Source: Rubrivivax sp. (GTDB lineage: Bacteria; Pseudomonadota; Gammaproteobacteria; Burkholderiales; Burkholderiaceae_C). Taken from it: a DNA stretch of 34,635 nucleotides. The stretch is taken from contig JAIYDH010000340.1 of the NCBI GenBank assembly GCA_027487585.1, forward strand, positions 1 to 34,635, written 5' to 3'. The notes under the pieces were generated by a model that searched no databases, had not been told where the DNA came from, and saw only the letters and a program-made list of their open reading frames with translations. Numbering within the stretch: position 1 is the first letter of the stretch; each line of letters begins with the position of its first letter. The position numbers were made by a program, and so were the translations under genes. Positions 7,326 through 16,092 of the stretch are shown here, one piece after another.

Positions 7326-8939
7326 ATGAAGTTCGGCGCGATCGTCATCACGGGAAGGCTCTGCTCCGGAAAATCCACGCTTGCTGACCGACTGGCGCAG
7401 ACCCTCGACGTCGAGCGCATCAGCGCGGATGAGTTGTTGCGCCTAGCCCTCGGCAAGCAGCCGACTGCGAGCAGTCTCCAGCGTCAGAAGCGCCAGCTGG
7501 AGGAGCAGACCAATGGAAGGTGGGCCAAGCAAGGCCTGGCACGTCACCTGGTGACGCTCAAGCCGCCTTTCGACGTTTTCATCATCGACGCGCTCGAAAC
7601 TGCTGGGCAGATCAGTGGTCTGCGCGAGCTTGGCCTTCGGGTCCTCCACATCCACCTGCACGCACCTGATGACGTGCTTTGGGCGCGGTTTAGGGCCGCA
7701 ACGACCGGCAGCCAATCGCGCCGCGCATTCGATTCGCACCGCCGCAAGTGGACGCAGTCGCAAGAGGAGTTGCTCACCAAGGCCGCCGACATAGTCATCG
7801 ACACGGAACGCTGCAGCACAAGTGATGTCTTCGCGCGCGTCCGGGCTCGCCTAGAGCCCAATCCGGTCACATCCGCCGCATGCGTGGACATCCTCGTTGG
7901 CGGCCAGTTCGGCAGCGAAGGCAAGGGCAACATCGCTCACTATTTAGCACCGGAGTACGACGTGCTGGTGCGCGTTGGCGGCCCCAACGCCGGCCACAAG
8001 GTCTATCGATCCAACGACAAGCCTTACACGTTTAAGCAGCTGCCCTCTGGCTTCCTAGGTAACTCCCAAGCCATGCTCGTCATCGGGGCGGGCGCAGTAA
8101 TAGGGCTGGACACGCTGCGCAAGGAGATTGGCGAACTACAAATCGAGCCTGGCCGTCTCATCATCGACCCGCAAGCGATGGTTATTGACCCTCGTGACAA
8201 GGAGTGGGAAGAACAGACGCTCGCGGGCGCGATAGGTTCTACAGCGCAGGGTATCGGGATGGCGACAGCCCGAAAAATCGTTAACCGCGTTCCGAACACA
8301 AACGTGCGCCTGGCGCGCGACGAGCCGACACTGGCACGTTTCGTCGAGGACACGATTGAGTACTTCGCCCAGTGCTTAAGCCGCGGCAAGCGAATCATGC
8401 TGGAGGGAACTCAGGGGACACTCTTGAGTCTGCATCATGGCTTCTACCCGCACGTGACATCGCGCATGACCACGGCCTCGGCCTGTCTAGCCGAAGCCGG
8501 ATTGACCCAGAGACACGTTCGCAGAGTGGTCATGGTCTGCCGCACGTATCCAATCCGCGTGGGCGATTCCAAGACCGGTAACACCTCGGGCTACATTGGC
8601 AAGGAACTCAAGTTCGAAGACGTGGCTAGCCGTTCGCGAGTGCCGCTGGATGAAATCAGGACAACGGAGGTTGGGTCAGTTTCCGGTCGGACCAGGCGCA
8701 TCGCAGAATTCGATTGGCATCTTTTGCGCCGTTCGCTGCTGCTGAACGGACCCACCGACCTGGCGCTGACATTCGCCGACTACCTCGGCGTGGAGAACCA
8801 GAGCGCCTACCGGTACGAGCAGCTCACCTCAGAGACGCAGCGCTTCATCGGGGAACTGGAGCAGGTTAGCGGCATCCCGGTCTCCCTGATATCTACGGCG
8901 TTCAACGAACGCAACATCATTGACCGGCGCATGTGGTGA
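7326..8939 (+). CDS. P-loop kinase fused to PurZ-like adenylosuccinate synthetase
   Basis: This is a 537-residue fusion. Residues 1-180 form a P-loop nucleotide kinase-like domain (GRLCSGKST at 10-18). Residues 187-537 are an adenylosuccinate synthetase fold. The PurA phosphate loop GDEGKGK appears as QFGSEGKG (194-201), so the catalytic Asp is Ser197. NAGHK (221-225), EGTQG (360-364) and VSGRTRR are kept. Asp-to-Ser at this position marks phage PurZ enzymes, which convert dGMP plus aspartate to the 2-aminoadenine precursor. The rest (YPHVTSRMTTA, TYPIRVG, FDWHLLRR) also resembles the PurZ clade more than housekeeping PurA. A good AGGGACGGG-type RBS precedes the start, 29 bases after the upstream gene. 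Whether the product is a modified nucleotide, signal or decoy is unknown. Confidence 0.8.
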   Translation: MKFGAIVITGRLCSGKSTLADRLAQTLDVERISADELLRLALGKQPTASSLQRQKRQLEEQTNGRWAKQGLARHLVTLKPPFDVFIIDALETAGQISGLRELGLRVLHIHLHAPDDVLWARFRAATTGSQSRRAFDSHRRKWTQSQEELLTKAADIVIDTERCSTSDVFARVRARLEPNPVTSAACVDILVGGQFGSEGKGNIAHYLAPEYDVLVRVGGPNAGHKVYRSNDKPYTFKQLPSGFLGNSQAMLVIGAGAVIGLDTLRKEIGELQIEPGRLIIDPQAMVIDPRDKEWEEQTLAGAIGSTAQGIGMATARKIVNRVPNTNVRLARDEPTLARFVEDTIEYFAQCLSRGKRIMLEGTQGTLLSLHHGFYPHVTSRMTTASACLAEAGLTQRHVRRVVMVCRTYPIRVGDSKTGNTSGYIGKELKFEDVASRSRVPLDEIRTTEVGSVSGRTRRIAEFDWHLLRRSLLLNGPTDLALTFADYLGVENQSAYRYEQLTSETQRFIGELEQVSGIPVSLISTAFNERNIIDRRMW

Positions 8940-8960
8940 CAGTGCACTCAAGGAGCTGAG

Positions 8961-9611
8961 TTGGAGGTAAGCAAGTTCGTCGGCTTATACCCTCGCTTGT
9001 TTCACATGGCGGAGGTCAACACATGGCCTTCTATCAGGCAGCGCGGACTCCTGAGCACGGTCGCTGTCCTCGACAAGCTAGGGATAACAGGTGCGGAGCG
9101 GCGCCAGTATGAGACCGATCATCGACCTGAGAAGGTGACCGTTGGCCAAGGCGCCGAGGCCGTCGTGCTTCGGGACCAGAAGCCAATGCCTCCTGAGCGC
9201 ATCGCGAACGCCTTGCCCAAGGGCATGACGCCGCAGCAGTGGTACCAGTTTCTGAACGGCAAGGTCTTCATGTGGGCACAGGAGGAACGCCTACTCACGC
9301 TGCTGGGCGCTCGCGCGTACCGCAAACTCGAGCACGATGTCTTGACAATCGACACGGACTCACTCGTTGCGGCCTACAAGGACAGGATTTCGCTTTGTAG
9401 GATGAATTCCGGCAACACGTTCCCATATTGGCACCACCGCGGGTTCGAAGATTTCCACAGAATCGAGGCTTATCCAACCAAGAAGTCGGGCGATCCTGAG
9501 AAGAGGGTTGTAGAAGTCGTGGTGGACTACGCAGTGCCGGATTTGGCTAAGTACGTGGTTCAGGTTCGGCGTATGAAAGGCGGTGAGGTCCGCGAGATCC
9601 TCCCTCTCTGA
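8961..9611 (+). CDS. Candidate ADP-ribosyltransferase (DarT-like, DUF7002-type)
   Basis: This 216-residue protein uses a TTG start with AAGGAG 6 bases upstream, 21 bases after the previous gene. The opening YPRLFHMAEVNTWPSIRQRG resembles the NAD-binding start of DarT-like proteins (His-Met followed by an N-x-x-SI helix and a GLLS turn). Further motifs are VVLRDQ near 69, LNGKVFMW near 98, DVLTIDTDSL near 125 and MNSGNTFP near 148, which I associate with a family of uncharacterised ART-fold proteins. DarT enzymes ADP-ribosylate DNA bases and are neutralised by macro-domain proteins; one is encoded two genes upstream. The assignment is by pattern memory and catalytic Glu was not located with certainty. 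Confidence 0.55.
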   Translation: MEVSKFVGLYPRLFHMAEVNTWPSIRQRGLLSTVAVLDKLGITGAERRQYETDHRPEKVTVGQGAEAVVLRDQKPMPPERIANALPKGMTPQQWYQFLNGKVFMWAQEERLLTLLGARAYRKLEHDVLTIDTDSLVAAYKDRISLCRMNSGNTFPYWHHRGFEDFHRIEAYPTKKSGDPEKRVVEVVVDYAVPDLAKYVVQVRRMKGGEVREILPL

Positions 9612-9861
9612 ATGGGCCCACGGATTCCCGTGGATGCGTCTCCATTTCGCGTTGTGTCACCAAAGCCGAGTTGCGGTCAGTGAGGTAGGCGAGCGCGATG
9701 CGGCGTAAGGGATGTCCTGAGGCCATTGGGACACACAGGCTCGTCGCAGGTCCTTCTCTGGTGGTTTGAATTCGGTGGCGGCCGGCGCGGCATTGGCGTA
9801 GGGGTTGATCAGTGTGGACTCTTCAACGCCGTGACTGACGCCGCCGTACAGGTACTTGAAC
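9612..9861. other. Gap before the second kinase gene, no gene recognised
   Basis: This 250-base stretch breaks the otherwise compact left cargo operon. A minus-strand open frame (9657-9863 from the ATG at 9863) encodes 68 residues beginning MFKYLYGGVSHG but matches no family I know. It could be a remnant of an insertion or of a lost gene. No promoter or terminator stands out. Confidence 0.35.
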
Positions 9862-10452
9862 ATGGCTTCTCCGGACGTCGTTGTACTTCTAAGTGGCCCG
9901 GTTTCGGTAGGCAAGACGACCTTGCGCGACCTGTTGATATCGGACCACGGATTTGGCGCCATCCGCTCCAGTGAGTATTTGCGCAAGGTCGCCGCCAAAC
10001 AGGATGGCGGTTCCGATCGACTCGACCTGCAAGAGCTCGGTGATGCGCTGGACGTGCAAACGGACTACCGGTGGGTCGTCGATTCGGTTGCGCGGCCTGC
10101 GATCGCGGCAGAGTCTGGCAGGAGGCGTTGGCTGTTCGATGCTGTTCGCAAGAAGCGGCAGGTGGAGCACTTCAAAGCCACATTTGGCGCAGTCGTCTTC
10201 CACTTACACCTGAACGCACCGGAAGACGTTCTTCGGACGCGCTACGAACAGCGCCTCATAGCGCAAGGTAAGCCGGTTGAAGGTGCCTACGACCGCGCAG
10301 TGGCGCACGACAACGAGCAGCAGTCCAGAGGACTGATCCAGTTCGCAGACGCCATCGTCGAGACATATCCAGTCTCGATCGATGAAGTGCTCGAGCGCGC
10401 GCTCGCAGTCATTCGGCAGAAACTGCGAGACCCCACTGGCCATCCGGAATGA
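9862..10452 (+). CDS. P-loop nucleotide kinase-like protein
   Basis: This 196-residue protein has a Walker A motif GPVSVGKTT (about residues 12-20) and a compact kinase-like body. It includes an HLHLNAPEDVLRTRYEQR segment near 113-130 with lid-type arginines. The same hydrophobic strand plus APxDVL pattern occurs in the kinase half of the PurZ-like fusion (HIHLHAPDDVLWARF), so the two kinases are probably related. I chose the ATG at 9862, with AGGT about 8 bases upstream, over the in-frame TTG at 9856. The gene closes the left cargo and converges with tniQ. A (deoxy)nucleoside monophosphate substrate is likely from the neighbour, but unproven. Confidence 0.7.
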   Translation: MASPDVVVLLSGPVSVGKTTLRDLLISDHGFGAIRSSEYLRKVAAKQDGGSDRLDLQELGDALDVQTDYRWVVDSVARPAIAAESGRRRWLFDAVRKKRQVEHFKATFGAVVFHLHLNAPEDVLRTRYEQRLIAQGKPVEGAYDRAVAHDNEQQSRGLIQFADAIVETYPVSIDEVLERALAVIRQKLRDPTGHPE

Positions 10453-10560
10453 CGCGGCGGCTCGACATTAGTCATGCGCTCCCGGCCGCAAGGCAGTCAG
10501 AGGGTTTTCATACAGCCTCAACCTTTAGCTGCCCTCCGCTGGGGCGGCGTAAGCGACAAG

Positions 10561-12486
10561 TCAATCAAGCAAGGAGCTTCGTAGATTGATGGCCAAGCCG
10601 AGCCGAGCCGACTCCTTAACGATGAAGTCCTTGTGCTCAAGCACTCTTGCAGGCGGGAGGCCAGCAACCTGCCGAAGCGAGTTTGTTGCAACGGTTGATC
10701 CCGAATCTCGGACCTTTCTTAATGCCCATGCAATCCGGCGGACATGGTATGTTTCGAACGGCTCGCTATGTGCCTTCGCAGCGTGAAGCGTCTTCGACAC
10801 CAGCCCAGCATTGAGCGCGTACTTGCTCACACGGGCCCCAACCGCCGCCATAAGCCGAGTCTGCGACAGCCAGCGAGGGCGATCCACTGAACTGAGCTCA
10901 GCCTGCGCATGTTGCTCGATAGCAGCGGCCCACGCCGAGTCTCTCGCGGCCCAATCCGCTGTTGGGCGCCCTGGGTTAGTTGGCTTCTTTCGTTGAACGG
11001 CGCTTCGCAACCAGTCCTTGTCGAAACTTCGAAGCCAGTCCACTGCACTAGGCAAAGCCAGGGTCAGATCATTTCTGCCAGCACCTTGGTTGAGATCCAA
11101 GTACTCGTCAACAGCCCGACGATGCTTATCTCGTTGTTGCCGTATGTATGCCTCACGGTGCAACCCAGGCAGAGAAGGATCATCGAGTTCGATGAGCGTT
11201 CGACTCCAGTCCGTCATCCCCAGCTGACGGAGGATTTCAGTCTTCGCTACACCTTCAGCGCACAGTTGCTTGTACGAAAGGATTGCCGATTCTCCGATGC
11301 GATTCCTGGCTTCTTGCGACATCGGAAGAGCCATTCCTCTAGCAATCATCGTCCCAGCGAGTTCATGGGAATGCAGGCCCAAGATGGCGGCAGCCGAGTA
11401 GAGTCTGCCCGCACCCTTGCCGAACGCCTCCCGGATGGCAGCGTCGGAGAGTCCCTTGGACTTGGTGGGTTGACGTACCCCATAGCCCAGGGGCTTCCGC
11501 TCTTGGCTGGGCTGAACGTCTGGAGGAAGAATGGAGTCTAGATCCGCGACATCGTCGACGAGCGCTGCCGTAATCAGCAGATGCTTTAGCACGCCGGAGA
11601 GAATTCCTCTGCCTTCACCCGGTTCCGCCAAGCATTTGAGCACCCACGCGTTGGATTGCAAGCTCGGCTCAGTTTGCTTCAGACGAATCAAGAATGAAGG
11701 ACCAAACCGCTTGTTCAACACCCCCTCAATGTGAGATTGGAGACCCTGGCTCCGGACGTCGCGCATTGATGTTCTCGACACGGCTGCAAGCAGCCTTTCA
11801 TGGCGGTCAGTCCGCGGTGGTGCGTTGGTCTTCGCAAGTTCAGACACGGACTTCGCCAACCAGATCCATCCCTCTAACTCTATGTCGTTGATATCAGAAG
11901 GAAGTAGTTTTCGGTTGCTGTCGTTCGAGCACGTGCACATCCTCAATTGACGCCATATTCGAGAAGTTTTGGATCTCTGAGCGCAGTTCAGGCACTCCGC
12001 GCGAAGCACACTCCGGTGCGTTAAGCACAGCCCAACGAAACCGATCTGGTGTGATCTGTAGATGACGGCAACGCCTCGGTCTCGCTGGCTCTCATGAACG
12101 CAATCTGGGCAATATCGAGCAAGCGATACGCTCGCCGTCTTTGACTGTGTCACACCGAGTGCAGCCGCTGGATTGCTTGTATCGCCTACCAATAGACGCT
12201 CTAACAAAGGCTGCGCGTGCCCTGGGCGCGCAAAGGCCAAGTACAGCGGAACAAGTGTGTGCCCAAGGACAATCTCTTCTGGGTTGTCCTGCCAAGGATG
12301 CCCGAGAGGCATTGCAGCTGCGAGCTTCGCGGGGAATCGAGGACAAACGCCGTCAGTGGGATGCCTTGGCAAGCCAAACACCGCCAAGCTTCTGGCAACC
12401 GGGCCTGCCGTGCGATTGACATACTGGCTAAGGACGGACCGTACTGTTTCTTCAGGAAACGGGACGGGGAATGCTGGTAGTCTCAT
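10561..12486 (-). CDS. tniQ: TniQ/TnsD target-site selector
   Basis: This 641-residue protein chooses the insertion site for the Tns machinery. The N-terminus (FPVPFPEETVRSVLSQY) is typical of TniQ and leads into a zinc-binding region: Cys126/Cys129 (YCPDC), Cys154/His157 (LCLTH), Cys165/Cys168, and further Cys at 184 and 186. The long C-terminal part (about 200-641) is much larger than minimal TniQ and fits a TnsD-like protein binding a specific chromosomal sequence. Its ATG overlaps the tnsC stop (TAATG), so the two are translationally coupled. Its place as the last gene and the ssb-proximal insertion suggest it recognises DNA in or near ssb (inference). Confidence 0.88.
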   Translation of the reverse strand: MRLPAFPVPFPEETVRSVLSQYVNRTAGPVARSLAVFGLPRHPTDGVCPRFPAKLAAAMPLGHPWQDNPEEIVLGHTLVPLYLAFARPGHAQPLLERLLVGDTSNPAAALGVTQSKTASVSLARYCPDCVHESQRDRGVAVIYRSHQIGFVGLCLTHRSVLRAECLNCAQRSKTSRIWRQLRMCTCSNDSNRKLLPSDINDIELEGWIWLAKSVSELAKTNAPPRTDRHERLLAAVSRTSMRDVRSQGLQSHIEGVLNKRFGPSFLIRLKQTEPSLQSNAWVLKCLAEPGEGRGILSGVLKHLLITAALVDDVADLDSILPPDVQPSQERKPLGYGVRQPTKSKGLSDAAIREAFGKGAGRLYSAAAILGLHSHELAGTMIARGMALPMSQEARNRIGESAILSYKQLCAEGVAKTEILRQLGMTDWSRTLIELDDPSLPGLHREAYIRQQRDKHRRAVDEYLDLNQGAGRNDLTLALPSAVDWLRSFDKDWLRSAVQRKKPTNPGRPTADWAARDSAWAAAIEQHAQAELSSVDRPRWLSQTRLMAAVGARVSKYALNAGLVSKTLHAAKAHSEPFETYHVRRIAWALRKVRDSGSTVATNSLRQVAGLPPARVLEHKDFIVKESARLGLAINLRSSLLD

Positions 12487-13946
12487 TAATGTCCCAGAAC
12501 CTTCAGCAGGTCCGCGGTAGACTTTGCCCGGACCATCTCAGCGATCTGATCGGGCGCCAGTACCCTCTGAGTCGAAGGTGCAGGACTCTGCACTGCGCGC
12601 GCCCTTTCGGGGCGCGAGGACCTAGGCCCCACGTCTGGGGCATTCTTCGGGTCGCTAGCCTCAGCCCCGGAGCTCTGTTCGCGCGAATCGGCTTCGGCTT
12701 CGGCCTCGGCCTCATCCTGTTCGACATCGCCCTCACCCTTTTCGGCATCCGGCCAGTGATTCACGTACAGTCCCTCGAACTGATCCATCAAGAATGGATC
12801 ACCCGACTGCAGCGCACGGATAGCAGCGTGCAAAGGACTCATTTGCTCGCGAAATACCCTTTGGATGAGCTCTGCTGTCACGCGTTCTGACCCGTCTTCA
12901 ATGGCCTCCAGTTGGGCGTGCGCAAAGACGCTTAGCATGATGGCGACAATTCCTTGACTCACCTCGTAGAAGGCCGTGACGATCTCGGGAGAGATATCTG
13001 CAGGTTCGCGTACCCACTGGTACTCCCAGACTGCTGTGCACAGTTCAATCCACTCAGGGCATTCCGCGGACGTTGGCCTTCGGAGGTCTATATGCCCGCC
13101 TTCGACAAATCGACGAGCTGCCGGTGCGCTCTTGCCGACGAGCTTTAGCGCTTTCGGTGTCCCTAGCGCGACTATTGGAACACCAATCTCATCGCGAAGA
13201 TTGACTAGGAACGCCAGAATTGACTCCGCGCCAACCCCAATAAGCGACAGATTTTGGAGCTCATCGAGAACCAAGGCACCGATGTGGTGGTTCGCAATCA
13301 GCTTGCGCATCTCCTTGATGTGGTTTGTTCCACCACGTGTCATCGGTTTATCAAAGATCCCCGAATAAAGATTTACGCCGAGCGCCGCGTCGGTATAGGC
13401 CCCAAAGGTCTCACACAGTCTCGGAACGGTGCAGCGCTCAGGAGTATTTCTACGCAAGAAGAGCAATTGAGCTTCCGGAAATGGCTTGCGTCCAAACTTC
13501 GTGTGGCGCCAAACTGGGCCGCCTAGATATGAAAAGATCATGGTAGCCAAGGTCGATTTGCCCATGCCTGAGCAGCCGGTAATGAGCACAATGGCTGGCG
13601 GTGTAGCGTCATAACTGCATCCATTGAGCATCCGTTGGCCCGCGGGCGTCATTGGGTTTCGCGGCAGGTACCCATCAATCACGCTTGCACTGACGACCTC
13701 AAGTGCTCGCCGATGCTCCCTCAGAAAGGGAAGAAAGAAACGCCTCAATCGCTTGATCAACAGCCTGCGGTGAGCCCTAGGCAACCTGCGCTCGGCCGCG
13801 TCAAACTGCGGCTTCTTCGCCAGCGCAAGAAATGCTTCTTCGTCAGATTCCGGGCCCAAAGGGAGGTGTGCGATCAGCGGGTTGCCGTCGATCTCGTTGT
13901 CGCCCCTCTTGAGATACTTTGGTGAAAGATCAGGTGCTCTTTGCAC
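12486..13946 (-). CDS. tnsC: TnsC-like AAA+ ATPase regulator of transposition
   Basis: This 486-residue ATPase links target selection by TniQ to the transposase. Walker A is GCSGMGKS (124-131) and Walker B is ALVLDELQN with Asp228 and Glu229; a sensor-like VALGTPKA follows. The C-terminal about 90 residues are low-complexity and acidic (alternating Glu/Ala near 405-420), then Arg/Pro/Ala-rich, which may be the TnsA/B contact tail. It uses a GTG start at 13946 inside the end of tnsB (17-base overlap). The length is within the usual TnsC range. Confidence 0.92.
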   Translation of the reverse strand: MQRAPDLSPKYLKRGDNEIDGNPLIAHLPLGPESDEEAFLALAKKPQFDAAERRLPRAHRRLLIKRLRRFFLPFLREHRRALEVVSASVIDGYLPRNPMTPAGQRMLNGCSYDATPPAIVLITGCSGMGKSTLATMIFSYLGGPVWRHTKFGRKPFPEAQLLFLRRNTPERCTVPRLCETFGAYTDAALGVNLYSGIFDKPMTRGGTNHIKEMRKLIANHHIGALVLDELQNLSLIGVGAESILAFLVNLRDEIGVPIVALGTPKALKLVGKSAPAARRFVEGGHIDLRRPTSAECPEWIELCTAVWEYQWVREPADISPEIVTAFYEVSQGIVAIMLSVFAHAQLEAIEDGSERVTAELIQRVFREQMSPLHAAIRALQSGDPFLMDQFEGLYVNHWPDAEKGEGDVEQDEAEAEAEADSREQSSGAEASDPKNAPDVGPRSSRPERARAVQSPAPSTQRVLAPDQIAEMVRAKSTADLLKVLGH

Positions 13947-16092
13947 TTACTTTGCTCCACAGCAACTGGGTCTTTGTTGGCGACGCGGTCTGGGGCCCGC
14001 GATCGATCGGGGCGACGGGTGGCCTTGAAGACACATGGTCTTCGGCGCGTCCTTGATCCGACGGCTGCTGGCTCTGCGGCAATGCCCCGCCCATCCCCGG
14101 AGCCCTTAGGCGTTGCTTCTCGGCGGCCCGGTTCTCCCGTATGGCCTTTTTGGAGGTTGACGGCTTCTTTGAGAGCTCCTTCTTTTCAGAGACAGCACTT
14201 TTTATTGTTGCGCCTACTGCCTTCGCAGCCACCTTACGTGCCGCGTAGTGATTCAAGCCCGCCTGATTCAGAACAGCTTCCTTAGTGGAACGCATCTCTC
14301 GAGTCTCTGCGAATGACGCTTGCAGCCTTACGACCTCCAAATCAACATTGGTAGCGGGAATGTACTTACCTTCCTTTTGGTTGAGGAAGAAAATCTCACC
14401 TGCGTAGTTGGGTGAGTAACGTATGCCGATTGGATAGTTCCCGGGAATGGCAGAGGTCAGCATGCCCAAGCCTCTGAGTTGATCGCAGAAGAACAATTCA
14501 TCTTTGAACTGAATGCCCCGCGTCGTCATTACGGCGCTACCTGCTGTCAGTAGGTGCTCGTAGGCGAATTTCTCGCTCATGCGGGCAGTGAATCCGGGTC
14601 TATTGACAAGTCCCCACTTATACAGTCCGATGCGACTAGCAGCGACACTTCCCGCAAGGGCTGCATCGCGCGGCAATCTACGCGGACGGACCGGCCGGCG
14701 GTTTAGATCGAGGATGATCTCTACGAGGATGCGTTCGAACTCGACGAGATTGAGTGCGGCGCCCTTCTTGCCGTCACTTTCGCGCCGCTTCCTGTGCTTT
14801 TTGTATAGGCCGGGCAGGTTGAATCTTCCCAGCGTCCTAACCCTCTTGATTTCCCCGTTCTTGTTCTCGACATGGCCCTTGGCCTCAGGCGTCATGGATG
14901 GCGTTACGTTGACTCTGATTCCTGAACGTGGAAACTCCTGGCCCATGTTTGAGACCAGTTCAGCGCGATCAGCGCGGAGCATCGTGGGCAGTTCCCGGCA
15001 AGGCCAGTCGTCGCTCGTGTAGGGCATGCCTAGGCGATCAAAGGTAGCCGCCTTGTCAGAGAAGCAGTTGAATAGGGCAAGAGAGGCCACCCCCCAGCTC
15101 GGGTTCTCAAGCGTTACCACGTAGCCGGTGATGGCGTCGGAGAAGATGTCGACGATTAGGTAGACGGTGGGACGGCTGACCAGGTTGTCCTTGCTCATTA
15201 CCGAGACGAGCTGCTCTTGGAAGTACGTTGCGTCGATCTCGAAAAAGCCAGGACCCGGAGCTGTGGAGCGGCCGCGTTGGCCAATCGGAAGATCCAACTC
15301 TTGCGCGCTGAGCTCCCGCTCCTTCAGTACGCGACAGCGGTGCCGAAACTGATACCAGGTTGGCAGCTTGTACTTCTGTATCAGACCAGGCGTCAGCAGG
15401 ACTTCGATGCGCTTTTCCCCATTGAGCTCTGCAGCTGGTACCTTGAATAGGGTCAGCAGCATTTCGTAGAACGCGTCACGCCAAGATAGTCGCTGTTTCT
15501 GTATGAATCTTTCGTACGCAAGGTCAATCTTTGCCCGTAGATCCTGAGCTGGCGTTCGAGAGTCCAGGGCGGGCTTGATTGGTTTCGGTCCTCGCTTTTT
15601 GCCACCCTGTTGTTCTCGAGGCGGGGCACCATCTGAATCTCCTAGAAACGATCGGACCACTGCCAGTGGATTTCGGCCTGATCGCAGCCATTCATTTAGC
15701 CATCTCTTGACCGTCTTATCAGACCTGCCAATCTTGGAAGCTATTTCCGACACCGCGCCAGTGAAATCCGATCGTGATGACAAAGGATATGTTCGATCGG
15801 CAAACATGGAAATCGCTTGATTGGCTTTCGATAGCCGAGCCGCCACTCCTTTTGGAAGTTTCGAAGGTACGCTGTTCAAATCAAGAAAGGGATCTGAAGC
15901 TTGATCGACTGCTTCTCGACTGAACAACCCGTCCCAGACAGTTTGCTTGACCCTGAAGAATCCAGAACTGTCTCCGTCCCCAACACCAATCAATGCGACA
16001 TACCCGTTTGGAAGCACCTCCAGAAGACGGGTCGGACCGCTGAACGGCTTTGTGCCGTCGGTTACGTTATATACAGCATTAGTTTCGTACAT
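13930..16092 (-). CDS. tnsB: TnsB-like DDE transposase
   Basis: This 720-residue retroviral-integrase-type transposase performs strand transfer. An N-terminal helix-turn-helix region lies around residues 110-140. The catalytic core has Asp287 (FEIDATY), Asp375 (LRADRAE) and Glu409 (GHVENKNG), a complete DDE triad. A Mu-C-type beta domain follows (about 480-580), and a basic, Lys/Arg-rich tail runs from about 620 to the end. It should bind the repeated sites at 5394-5462 and 33640-33722. The ATG overlaps the tnsA stop by one base (TAATG). Confidence 0.95.
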   Translation of the reverse strand: MYETNAVYNVTDGTKPFSGPTRLLEVLPNGYVALIGVGDGDSSGFFRVKQTVWDGLFSREAVDQASDPFLDLNSVPSKLPKGVAARLSKANQAISMFADRTYPLSSRSDFTGAVSEIASKIGRSDKTVKRWLNEWLRSGRNPLAVVRSFLGDSDGAPPREQQGGKKRGPKPIKPALDSRTPAQDLRAKIDLAYERFIQKQRLSWRDAFYEMLLTLFKVPAAELNGEKRIEVLLTPGLIQKYKLPTWYQFRHRCRVLKERELSAQELDLPIGQRGRSTAPGPGFFEIDATYFQEQLVSVMSKDNLVSRPTVYLIVDIFSDAITGYVVTLENPSWGVASLALFNCFSDKAATFDRLGMPYTSDDWPCRELPTMLRADRAELVSNMGQEFPRSGIRVNVTPSMTPEAKGHVENKNGEIKRVRTLGRFNLPGLYKKHRKRRESDGKKGAALNLVEFERILVEIILDLNRRPVRPRRLPRDAALAGSVAASRIGLYKWGLVNRPGFTARMSEKFAYEHLLTAGSAVMTTRGIQFKDELFFCDQLRGLGMLTSAIPGNYPIGIRYSPNYAGEIFFLNQKEGKYIPATNVDLEVVRLQASFAETREMRSTKEAVLNQAGLNHYAARKVAAKAVGATIKSAVSEKKELSKKPSTSKKAIRENRAAEKQRLRAPGMGGALPQSQQPSDQGRAEDHVSSRPPVAPIDRGPQTASPTKTQLLWSKVSAKST

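Noticed and set aside
9657..9863. Minus-strand 68-aa frame before the second kinase gene
   Set aside because: It shares its start codon region with the plus-strand kinase gene and resembles nothing I know; at best a remnant.
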